A stretch of 12,020 bases of DNA from an uncultured Collinsella sp. GTDB lineage: Bacteria > Actinomycetota > Coriobacteriia > Coriobacteriales > Coriobacteriaceae. Shown here piece after piece: positions 1 through 6,998 of the stretch. Position 1 is the stretch's first letter. Every line of letters begins with the position of its first letter. The notes under the pieces were generated by a model. That model did no database searches and had not been told where the DNA came from. It saw nothing but the letters and a program-made list of their open reading frames with translations. Both the position numbers and the translations under genes were made by a program. The stretch spans positions 1-12,020 of the forward strand of contig URHQ01000062.1 of the NCBI GenBank assembly GCA_900547655.1, in the 5' to 3' direction.

Positions 1-1037
1 CTAACGATATGGCACCGTGGGGACACATGTATGTCAATCCTGGTCTAACAGAGCCTTACAATATGTTGCACATTCTGTATCCGCGGGAGTATGACAACTT
101 CTTTGGCTTTGAGAAAAGCGAGCTCAAAAATGCCGAGGACTCGGACATTGAGCTCGTGAACAACAAGTTGCAGCCGTTTTATTGCCGTACGACCAAGGAT
201 GACCTAGGCGTCCCGAGGGTTGAGCCCGACGAGCTTATCAAGGTGTCGTCTGGCGAGCGTACGAATCTACTGCTCGGCGTTATTAAAAACCGTTACCGTC
301 GCAACAAGCTGACCTTGATGCTGCGTGTGCTGCAGATGGAAAACGATCCGATCGACCTGCTCGAAACGCTTAATCCCGAAGACTATCGTTGGATTATCGA
401 AGAAGACGAGGAGACCGGCGAGGTCGATGCCGTCGACTACTCCGATAAGATCGTGGGCATGATTCGCTCTGCCGGGGCATCGAGCAAACGCGCTCGTTGC
501 TGCTCTCTGATTGGCGACTTGGTGGCACAGGGGCGCTCGGTTATCGTCTGGTGCATTTTCATCAAGAGCATGTCCGATCTTCAGCGCGGTCTGGCTGATA
601 TGGGGATTGAGGCGCGTACGATTAACGGTCAGGATGACCTTGTCTGTCGTTCGGCAGACCTGGATGACTTTAGGGCTGGCAAGTTTCCCGTACTCATTAC
701 CAATCCTCATACGCTTGCCGAGTCCGTCTCGCTGCATTCGATTTGTCACGATGCCGTGTACTACGAGTACAGCTTTAATCTGGTCCATTTGCTGCAGTCC
801 CGCGATCGAATCCACCGTTTGGGCCTGCCGCAAGATCAGCAGACAAGGTACTACTACCTTTCGGAAGATTATGACCTTGGAAGGCCCGATCCGTGGTCGC
901 TTGACGAGGAAATATATACTCGTCTGCGCGAAAAAGAGAACACCATGCTCAGGTGTATTGATTCCGAAATACTCGAGACGCAGCCTACCTCTCAAGAGGA
1001 TTTGGATGCTATTTTCGCCGGTTTGTTTGATGACTAG
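1..1037 (+). CDS. SNF2-family helicase, C-terminal part (defence-island helicase, 5' truncated by window)
   Basis: The reading frame is open from the first full codon (base 3) with no stop or convincing ribosome binding site before the ATG at 9, so the gene very probably begins upstream of the window. The visible 345 residues show the second half of an SNF2-type ATPase. There is a linker with FYCRTTKDDLG, as found between the two RecA lobes of SNF2 proteins. A helicase C-terminal lobe follows, with SVIVWCIFIKSMSDLQ (strand entering motif IV), FRAGKFPVLITNPHTLAESVSL (motif V region) and QSRDRIHRLG (motif VI, arginine finger region). The protein would use ATP to move on or remodel duplex DNA. 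It lies 15 nt before pglZ on the same strand, so the two are almost certainly one transcription unit. In BREX loci such helicases are called BrxHI or BrxHII; the N-terminal half is needed to say which. The SNF2 call is firm, the subfamily is not. Confidence 0.85.
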   Translation, partial: NDMAPWGHMYVNPGLTEPYNMLHILYPREYDNFFGFEKSELKNAEDSDIELVNNKLQPFYCRTTKDDLGVPRVEPDELIKVSSGERTNLLLGVIKNRYRRNKLTLMLRVLQMENDPIDLLETLNPEDYRWIIEEDEETGEVDAVDYSDKIVGMIRSAGASSKRARCCSLIGDLVAQGRSVIVWCIFIKSMSDLQRGLADMGIEARTINGQDDLVCRSADLDDFRAGKFPVLITNPHTLAESVSLHSICHDAVYYEYSFNLVHLLQSRDRIHRLGLPQDQQTRYYYLSEDYDLGRPDPWSLDEEIYTRLREKENTMLRCIDSEILETQPTSQEDLDAIFAGLFDD

Positions 1038-1052
1038 TTTTGAGAGTTTGCC

Positions 1053-3674
1053 ATGAAGCTTGCAGATATTACATCCGAGCTGCTGCATTTGTTTGCAGGT
1101 CAGGACGCCGATTGCGGAGGTGCCATTGTTGTGTGGCATGATCCGTCCGGCGAATTTGAGGATGTGCTTGCAGATTTGGAGCTGCCGGGCGTCAGCGTTC
1201 TCGTTGATCGCGAGGGTGGTCGGTTTGCTATCAAGCGTAAGCTCAATGGTGACTTGGGCGGACGTAAGGTGCTCATATATCGTCGCTCCGCGGGGGAGCC
1301 GTCTGGCGATTGGCTGGCGGATGTTGAAGCGCGTTGCGTCCCGTTTGCCGCCGACTATGTTTCTGTGCAGCTACGCGAGATCGGCGCAGTTGATTCGTAT
1401 GAGATGCGCGCGGCGCTTGAGTCCCATAAAGCCTTTTTTGCCAAGCGCCGCAACGTTATAAAGCTCAATAAGTTGCTACATTCATCGAGGGAAGTCGCTG
1501 TTGCGACCGTCGATGAGCTTGAGCTCGGCATTTTGGCTGCCTGCTTGGGTGCCAGCGAGCTCGATCCCGCGGCAATCGTATCAGGCTATTTGGCGCTCCT
1601 GCATGAGGGCAATGCTGATCAGGTGGTTGTCCTACTTGCTGAATATGAGATGAATGGCTATTTCTGCGATCTCATTCGTCATTGGTGTGGTTTTGAGGGG
1701 AACGCGCTCGAGCTATCTCGTGTTCCCGAGTTGCTGGTCCACGTGTTGCTTACCGCCTGCTCACGGTCGGTGACGGGTGGATGTCTGGATGCGCTGTCGG
1801 GACGTTTCTCTTCCCAGGCTGTTCATGCCGCGTTCTGCCGCGCTTGCGTTGATTATTGGGTTCGTGGCGGTAATCGTCTATTGCTGTTGAGTATGACAAC
1901 GGTGGTTGAGCGTGAGCTCGAGCTCGGAAAGATACTCGCTGACGTTGGTCTTGACTGTATTGCAGGAGCCGACGTCTTTCCCTGCATCGATGCCACCATT
2001 CTGCGCATGCTGTTTGAGCGGGTGCGTCTGTCTGTGGATGCTGCTGATGAGGTTTTGTCGGTCGTCGCCTCTCGTCGCGGATCGCTCTGGTATGAGGAAC
2101 TTGCCTGCTATTATCGCGGCGTTTCGGCTGCGGCTCATATGCAGCGTTTTTATCGCGATCATGTAGAAGGTTTTGCGGGCATGGGGGCTTTGGCCCTTTG
2201 GGGTTCTTATGCCAGCGATTTCTATCGCATGGACGCTTGGTACCGTGAGCTGGTGACAGAGTTCGCCGGTGCCTTTAGAGCGGGGGAGTACGAGCTCGAT
2301 GAAGACTTCCGCGCCTGCTTTGAGTCGATGGAAGCTTTATATAAAGGCTGGTTTCTTAAGGAGCTCTCTCGCCGTTGGGCAAGCGCGTCGGGCGACGCAT
2401 TGGGCTTGCAGGGATATGTGAAAGGTATTCCGCGTCAGGTTGATTTTGATCTGAGCTACGTTGAGCCCGCGAATCGCCGCGGAAAGCGTATTTGGGTCAT
2501 CGTATCTGATGCTTTGCGCTATGAGGTTGCTGCAGAACTCGCCGAGCGTCTTGAGCGCGAGACAAAGGGTCAGTGCGAGCTTGGCGCCGTGCAAGGCGTG
2601 TTTCCTTCGATAACCAGATGCGGTATGGCTGCCCTGTTGCCTCATGGAACGATGCGTTACGAGGCATGCGGAGAGGGAGAATCGGGCTTTGGCGTGCTTG
2701 TTGACGGGGGACGCGTCGATACCATCGAATCTCGCCAAAAGGTGATTGGCAAGCATTATGAGGGCGCTGTTGCGGTTCGCTATGACCGTTTTGTCGGCGA
2801 GATGGACCGTGCCGAACGCAAGAAAGCCGTAGGAGACGCGAATGTCGTCTACGTCTATCACGATCTCATTGATGCCATTGGTGACAAGGCCGCAACCGAG
2901 CGCAGGGCGTTTCATGCCTGCGATGAAACAATTGAAGAGTTATCGGTGCTGGTCAAGCTCATCGTGCGTGAGTTTATGTCGTCTCGAATCGTCATTACAG
3001 CAGATCATGGGTTTCTGTACACCGCAGAGCCGCTTGCCGAATATGATCATACGAGTGTTGCAGACGTGGCGGGCGACGTCATTGAGGCTGTACGCCGCTG
3101 GGCTGTTGTCTCGAGCGATTCTGAGTCCGATACGCTGCTTAAGGTTGCTCTACCCGCTTCTGCTGGTGGCCTTGTGGGCTTTTCGCCACGTGAATGCGTG
3201 CGTTTGCGACGTCCCGGCGGAGGCGAGAACTTTGTCCATGGCGGTATCTCATTGCAGGAGATGTGTGTGCCGGTTTTGACCTTTAGCAATAAGCGCGCCG
3301 GAACGCGTGGCTTTGTCGCATCGAGCCCCGTTGGCTTGTCCCTCGTTACGCAACTTGAATCCATCTCGAATGCGTCCTTCTTCCTGGAGTTCCTGCAAGA
3401 TGAGGCGGTGGCCGGCAAGATCCTTCCTGCGAACTATGAAGTGTTTGTTGCCGATCGTAGCGGAAACCCCGTAACCGACATTGCAAGAATCGTAGCCGAT
3501 TTGACTGAAGTCGATGCGAGGGCGCGCCGCTTTAAGGTAATGCTGACGGTGCGTCCAACCGTTGAACTTGATGAACGCGCGGAGTATGCACTTTGCCTGA
3601 AAAACGCGGATAGCGGCGAAGAGCGTATTCTTCAGACGCTGCACTTCCATGTTTATCTGGGCCGTGAATGGTAA
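1053..3674 (+). CDS. pglZ: BREX-type phosphatase PglZ
   Basis: The protein has 873 residues, close to the usual length of BREX-1 PglZ. The N-terminus (VVWHDPSGEFEDVLADLELPGVSVL, then KVLIYRR and DWLADVEAR) matches the conserved opening of that family as I know it. The PglZ catalytic domain, of the alkaline phosphatase superfamily, begins near residue 480 with WVIVSDALRYE. Asp486 is a probable metal ligand. VYHDLIDAIGD follows at about 601-611 and ITADHGFLY at 648-656, with Asp651 and His652 as further metal ligands. PglZ is a core component of all BREX/Pgl phage-defence systems, where it acts with a methyltransferase (PglX) and BrxC in the cytoplasm. The ATG at 1053 is chosen because the N-terminal family motif starts soon after it; the Shine-Dalgarno is weak (GAGAG), consistent with translational coupling to the helicase that ends at 1037. 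No brxL or brxA follows, which is odd for types 1 and 3. The gene looks intact. Confidence 0.93.
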   Translation: MKLADITSELLHLFAGQDADCGGAIVVWHDPSGEFEDVLADLELPGVSVLVDREGGRFAIKRKLNGDLGGRKVLIYRRSAGEPSGDWLADVEARCVPFAADYVSVQLREIGAVDSYEMRAALESHKAFFAKRRNVIKLNKLLHSSREVAVATVDELELGILAACLGASELDPAAIVSGYLALLHEGNADQVVVLLAEYEMNGYFCDLIRHWCGFEGNALELSRVPELLVHVLLTACSRSVTGGCLDALSGRFSSQAVHAAFCRACVDYWVRGGNRLLLLSMTTVVERELELGKILADVGLDCIAGADVFPCIDATILRMLFERVRLSVDAADEVLSVVASRRGSLWYEELACYYRGVSAAAHMQRFYRDHVEGFAGMGALALWGSYASDFYRMDAWYRELVTEFAGAFRAGEYELDEDFRACFESMEALYKGWFLKELSRRWASASGDALGLQGYVKGIPRQVDFDLSYVEPANRRGKRIWVIVSDALRYEVAAELAERLERETKGQCELGAVQGVFPSITRCGMAALLPHGTMRYEACGEGESGFGVLVDGGRVDTIESRQKVIGKHYEGAVAVRYDRFVGEMDRAERKKAVGDANVVYVYHDLIDAIGDKAATERRAFHACDETIEELSVLVKLIVREFMSSRIVITADHGFLYTAEPLAEYDHTSVADVAGDVIEAVRRWAVVSSDSESDTLLKVALPASAGGLVGFSPRECVRLRRPGGGENFVHGGISLQEMCVPVLTFSNKRAGTRGFVASSPVGLSLVTQLESISNASFFLEFLQDEAVAGKILPANYEVFVADRSGNPVTDIARIVADLTEVDARARRFKVMLTVRPTVELDERAEYALCLKNADSGEERILQTLHFHVYLGREW

Positions 3675-3701
3675 GCGGGGGCTGAATGGGGAGGTTTGAC
3701 C

Positions 3702-3926
3702 ATGAAGATCGAAGTTGACGTAGATCAGCTGCGCGAGAGCCTGCTCGACCGCGCGGGGTCTGCGGCGGGCGTGGGCTTTCCGGCCGCCATGCTCGACGTA
3801 GTGGATATCGAGGACGAGTCGCCCCAAGAGCTCCTAGCCCGAGCCGAACGCGAAGGCCTCGACCTCCGAGACTTTGCCGTCGACGATGACGCGGACGATG
3901 ACTACGGCGCAGACGAGGACTGGTAG
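3702..3926 (+). CDS. small acidic protein of unknown function
   Basis: This is a 74-residue protein that I do not recognise. The ATG at 3702 is preceded by a good ribosome binding site (GGGGAGGT, 6 nt spacer), better than an upstream in-frame TTG at 3696. The N-terminal two thirds look like a folded or helical segment with ordinary residues (KIEVDVDQLRESLLDRAG, then ESPQELLARAEREGLDLRDF). The last 16 residues are almost all Asp, Glu, Gly and Ala and end in Trp. No membrane segment, signal peptide or cysteine motif is visible. It lies 27 nt after pglZ on the same strand and could be cotranscribed, but its GC-rich codon use (GCG, CTC, GAC, GAG) matches the genes to its right rather than the pglZ side. 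It is therefore more likely a resident chromosomal gene next to the island boundary than a BREX component. Confidence 0.7.
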   Translation: MKIEVDVDQLRESLLDRAGSAAGVGFPAAMLDVVDIEDESPQELLARAEREGLDLRDFAVDDDADDDYGADEDW

Positions 3927-3956
3927 CCGCGATTGAACTTCAACCCCTTTCCCTCA

Positions 3957-4029
3957 ATAAGTTGCGGTGAAATAGAGACTGTTTAGGCTGCTAGAAGGCC
4001 TATTCAGTCCCTATTTCACCGCAACTTAT
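3957..4029. repeat. 73-bp palindromic repeat (long hairpin) between convergent genes
   Basis: Two 32-nt arms (3957-3988 and 3998-4029) are inverse complements except for one A/C mismatch and a TT/TT internal loop, around a 9-nt loop. The outer 19 bp (starting ATAAGTTGCGGTGAAATAG) are perfect. It sits 30 nt after the small acidic gene and 12 nt beyond the stop of the leftward antiporter gene, so it could stop transcription from both sides. There is no T-run after either arm, so it is not a classical intrinsic terminator. A dispersed palindromic (REP or MITE-like) element is the better description. The near-perfect arms imply recent origin or selection on pairing. Confidence 0.8.
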
Positions 4030-4041
4030 GGGTGGGGATGG

Positions 4042-5643
4042 CTACGACGCCAGGGTGGCGATGACGGCTTCGTCGCCGGCGTATATGAGGGTGTTGCCGT
4101 CGGGGATGATGGTCTGGCCGTCGCGTTTGAGCATCACCACGATAAAGGGGTGCTTGCCTTGTGGCACATCGCGCAGGCGCAGTCCTGCCAGGCGACCGTG
4201 GGGTGTCACGGTGACCTCGCGCAGCGTAACCTCGGCACGCTCTTCAAACGTCGGCGCGGCCATAACCAGAAGGTCGCCTTCTTCAATTACGGTGTCGCCG
4301 TTGGGCAGCACGGGATGTGCGCCGTCACGCAGCACCAGGACCACGAGCATGTCCGTCGCACTGCCAATATCGGCGAGCGAGCGACCGGCAAACGGATGGC
4401 CCGCACCCACCTTGAGCTTGACAAACGACATGCCGTCCTCGTCGCGGTAGTCGTTAAAGGTGCGGCGCACGTCGCCTTCCGCGTCGATCATGTCGAGTTT
4501 CTTCGCCACTGCCGGCAGCAGCGAGCCCTGCACCACAATGCTCGACACGGCAATCACAAACACCAGGTCAAATAGGTCGTGGCCACCGGGAACGCCGGAC
4601 ACCACGGCAAAGAGGCTAAAGACGACCGAAGCCGCGCCACGCAGGCCCGCCCAGCTTACGAGCGCGACCTGGCGAGGGTTCGTCTTGAAGGGCGCCAGGA
4701 GCACACCGACGGCGATGGGGCGGCTCACGAAGAGCATAAACGCCATGAGTGCCAGGCCCGGCAGCAGCATTTGCGGCAGGCGGGCGGGCGTCACGAGCAG
4801 GCCGAGCAAAAAGAAGATGGTCATCTCGGCCATCTCGGTGAGGGTGTCGAAGAAGTGCGCCATCTCGACTTTGCCGGTGATGTCGCTCGCACCCAGCACA
4901 ATGCCTGCCAGGTATACGGCCAAAAAGCCGTTGCCGCCCAGATAGCTCGGCAGTGCGTAGGCGACGATCGCCACGGCGAACAAAAAGATAGTCTGCGCAC
5001 CCTCAGCCGTTGCGTGTGCGCGCTCAATCAGACGGCTGGATGTCCAGCCGATGGCAAGGCCCAGGCCCACGCCCAGGATGATCTGCTTGGCCAGCAGCAC
5101 GGGAATGTCGATGTTGCCGCCCGCCGCGAGGGTCGCGAGCACGGCGGTGAGCATGTAGGCGACGGGATCGTTGGAGCCCGATTCGACCTCGAGCAGCGAG
5201 TCGGTGCCGTCCCTCAGAGACAGGTTGTGCTCGCGCAGCACGCTAAAGACGCTGGCCGCGTCGGTGGATGCCACGACCGACCCCAGCAGCAGGCCGCCGA
5301 TCCAGTCGAAGCCCAGCACGAAGTGCGCAAAGGCGCCCGTGATGCCGGCGGTGGCGACAACGCCGAGTGTGCTCAGCAGCACCGCCGGCGCGGTGACGGG
5401 CTTGGCGCGGTCGATATTGGTGTTAAAGCCGCCGTAGAACATGATGAACAGCAGCGCCGTGCTGCAGACGGTTTCGGTGAGCGCGTAGTCGCTAAAGTCG
5501 ATATGCGCCGGGCCGTTGACGCCCAACAGCATGCCCAGCGCGATAAAAATGAGCAGGGTGGGGAAGGGGAGCTTTTTGCCGACGGGTTTGATGGTCAGAC
5601 ACAAAATGATGACGAGGCCGATAAAGAGAAGGATCTGGTTCAT
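4042..5643 (-). CDS. CPA1 (NhaP-type) cation/proton antiporter with tandem RCK_C-like modules
   Basis: The 533-residue membrane protein has about 12 hydrophobic segments over residues 1-385 and a hydrophilic C-terminal part of about 150 residues. Family motifs visible are YGGFNTN (70-76), ASTDAASVF (125-133), ESGSNDP (154-160, containing the Asp expected in ion/proton exchange) and WAGLRGA (331-337). The tail holds two similar units, roughly 405-465 (HPFAGRSLADI, VLPNGDTVIEEGDLLVM) and 482-532 (RLAGLRLRDV, IIPDGNTLIYAGDEAVI). Both look like RCK_C (TrkA-C) ligand-binding modules that gate K+ transport in response to nucleotides. By family, the protein would exchange K+ (or Na+) for H+ at the cytoplasmic membrane. 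The start ATG has an AGGAG motif 12 nt upstream (complement of 5656-5660), a long spacer. The gene stands alone, convergent with the small acidic gene and divergent from the metallophosphatase. The family is sure; the transported ion is inferred. Confidence 0.9.
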   Translation of the reverse strand: MNQILLFIGLVIILCLTIKPVGKKLPFPTLLIFIALGMLLGVNGPAHIDFSDYALTETVCSTALLFIMFYGGFNTNIDRAKPVTAPAVLLSTLGVVATAGITGAFAHFVLGFDWIGGLLLGSVVASTDAASVFSVLREHNLSLRDGTDSLLEVESGSNDPVAYMLTAVLATLAAGGNIDIPVLLAKQIILGVGLGLAIGWTSSRLIERAHATAEGAQTIFLFAVAIVAYALPSYLGGNGFLAVYLAGIVLGASDITGKVEMAHFFDTLTEMAEMTIFFLLGLLVTPARLPQMLLPGLALMAFMLFVSRPIAVGVLLAPFKTNPRQVALVSWAGLRGAASVVFSLFAVVSGVPGGHDLFDLVFVIAVSSIVVQGSLLPAVAKKLDMIDAEGDVRRTFNDYRDEDGMSFVKLKVGAGHPFAGRSLADIGSATDMLVVLVLRDGAHPVLPNGDTVIEEGDLLVMAAPTFEERAEVTLREVTVTPHGRLAGLRLRDVPQGKHPFIVVMLKRDGQTIIPDGNTLIYAGDEAVIATLAS

Positions 5644-5963
5644 GGATAGTGTCCGCTCCTGGGTGGTTGGCGTGGCACGGTCAATTGTCTGTGGTTATTT
5701 GTACCCAAAGGTGGTGGGTTTATGGGGCCGAGCCGCGGGCGTTCGCATTATCGACACGAGGCGGGGGCGCGGGCGGTGCTGGTTGGGGCGTTGATGCTGG
5801 TGGCGCGGTGTTTTTGGGGCGTGCAGGCGGCCGCATGTGGCCGTTGGCTGCGCCGGCACTTTCCAGCTTTATTGCATCGGAGTACAATGGGTAACGTTTA
5901 AGTTCAACTTGAAGTTTTAGTCGTGGCATCGGGCTTCGGCCGTAATGCAGGGAAAGGCGTTCC
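5644..5963. other. 320-bp divergent intergenic region, G-rich, no gene seen
   Basis: This gap separates the start of the leftward antiporter from the start of the rightward metallophosphatase. I see no coding sequence with a ribosome binding site in it. Bases 5761-5830 of the plus strand are strongly G-rich and C-poor in places. A small hairpin, CGGCC (5828-5832) with GGCCG (5839-5843), lies within it. The right part turns AT-rich and holds the promoter candidate listed separately, followed by an overlapping run AAGTT-C-AACTT-G-AAGTT at 5899-5915 that can pair in two registers. I found no convincing sigma-70 promoter for the antiporter on the minus strand. Confidence 0.6.
5860..5888 (+). promoter_or_regulatory. 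candidate sigma-70 promoter of the metallophosphatase gene
   Basis: TTTCCA (5860-5865) and TACAAT (5883-5888) are 17 nt apart; the -10 hexamer differs from consensus at one position and the -35 at two. Transcription would start near 5895, giving a leader of about 70 nt before the ATG at 5964. This is by inspection only. Confidence 0.5.
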
Positions 5964-6803
5964 ATGGCGATCTATGTGACATCTGATGCTCACGGGCACG
6001 TGCGCGCGCTGGACGAGGTACTTTCCAAAATCTCGCTGACGTCCGACGACACGCTGTACGTGCTGGGCGACATGATCGACCGCGGTCCCGATCCGGTCGG
6101 TGTCATCAACTTGGTGCGGTCGCTGCCCAACGCTCGCGTGCTTAAGGGTAACCACGAGCAGATTATGCTCGACGCGATCATTGGCCAGGACCCGCTCGAT
6201 GCCGAGACCTGGGATATCAACGGCGGCTGGACTACGCGCCAACAGCTCAACGAAATGGAATTTGAGGCATACGAGGAGCTGGTGCGCTGGGCTGCTGCCC
6301 TGCCGCTCTATGCGGTGGCCGAGACTGCCGAGCGGCCGTACCTGCTGGTGCACGCCGGCATTCAGGCCGAGGCGGCGCGTGCGTTTTTGCTTGAGCATGG
6401 TGTCGATTGCGGCGACGGCAGGGGAGCGGTCGATGCCGATCGCGAGTTGCTGCAGCAAATGCTCGCCGTGCAGTCGTCCGATGACTTGCTCTGGATTCGT
6501 CACGGCTATTGGGATGCTCCGACGGGGCTGCTTTCTGCCGAGGGCAAGGGCCCGGTCGTGGTGAGCGGCCACACGCCCACGGTATCGCTGGGGCGCTATT
6601 GCGAGGTTGGCGGCCTGGCGGGACTCGATGAGGAGTCGGGCCGCGGGCAGATTGTGCGCCTTGGTGGCGAGGATACCGCCGGTGTGCCCGATCGCATCGA
6701 TATCGATTGCGCGGCGGCCACCGGTTCCGAGTTCGGTCGCGTGGGTATCCTGCGCCTGGACGACGGGGCGGAGTTCTACGCAGACATTCTTCCTGGCGAA
6801 TAA
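5964..6803 (+). CDS. calcineurin-like metallophosphatase (PPP-type serine/threonine phosphatase or Ap4A hydrolase-like)
   Basis: The 279-residue cytoplasmic protein carries the full dinuclear-metal signature of the PPP branch: DAHGH at 8-12 (Asp8, His10), GDMIDRGPD at 35-43, GNHE at 62-65, LLVHAG at 127-132 and SGHTP at 201-205. These residues bind two metal ions and orient the attacking water. The family includes bacterial PrpA/PrpB-type protein phosphatases and symmetrical diadenosine tetraphosphatase ApaH; the sequence alone does not decide the substrate. The start is supported by AGGGAAAGG about 7 nt before the ATG. The last 50 residues, after the GHTP motif, form a regular beta-rich end (GQIVRLGG, RIDIDCAA, VGILRLDDG), as in homologues. 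It is monocistronic: divergent from the antiporter and convergent with the flippase. All catalytic residues are present. Confidence 0.88.
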   Translation: MAIYVTSDAHGHVRALDEVLSKISLTSDDTLYVLGDMIDRGPDPVGVINLVRSLPNARVLKGNHEQIMLDAIIGQDPLDAETWDINGGWTTRQQLNEMEFEAYEELVRWAAALPLYAVAETAERPYLLVHAGIQAEAARAFLLEHGVDCGDGRGAVDADRELLQQMLAVQSSDDLLWIRHGYWDAPTGLLSAEGKGPVVVSGHTPTVSLGRYCEVGGLAGLDEESGRGQIVRLGGEDTAGVPDRIDIDCAAATGSEFGRVGILRLDDGAEFYADILPGE

Positions 6804-6847
6804 CTTTGTTCCGCTGTTCTACCGAACGGCGGCCACGTTGACGCTGT

Positions 6848-6947
6848 GCAGCCCCGAAGCACCCCATCTTGTCGCTCAAACCGTCGCTCGCGTATGGAAG
6901 TACGCGTCGCTCCTCTTTCGCGCCAACCTGGGGCACTTCGAGACTGC
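6848..6947. other. long imperfect stem with inner hairpin between convergent genes
   Basis: Three short perfect helices stack in register: GCAG (6848-6851) with CTGC (6944-6947), CGAAG (6855-6859) with CTTCG (6936-6940), and CCCCA (6862-6866) with TGGGG (6929-6933). They are separated by symmetric internal loops (CCC/AGA and CA/CA). Inside lies a clean hairpin, CGCGTA (6889-6894) with TACGCG (6901-6906), with a 6-nt loop. The element fills most of the 195-bp gap between the ends of the metallophosphatase and the flippase. It may act as a bidirectional terminator or be a structured RNA; no T-run follows directly. The helices are short, so chance pairing is possible. Confidence 0.4.
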
Positions 6948-6998
6948 TCGCTGTCGGTGCCAAAACATCGACGTTTCTTTTCTTCAAATTGATTCGAA

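Noticed and set aside
267..1139. 290-codon open frame on the minus strand opposite the helicase
   Set aside because: It overlaps a frame with clear SNF2 motifs, has no family features of its own and runs across the helicase-pglZ junction.
4579..5649. 356-codon open frame on the plus strand opposite the antiporter
   Set aside because: The composition (many Gln, His, Arg, Gly, Asp with no hydrophobic core) is what the complement of a membrane protein gene gives; the antiporter motifs on the other strand are decisive.
5649..5894. 81-codon frames on both strands in the gap between antiporter and metallophosphatase
   Set aside because: Low-complexity Gly/Ala/Pro-rich translations of a G-rich tract without start signals.
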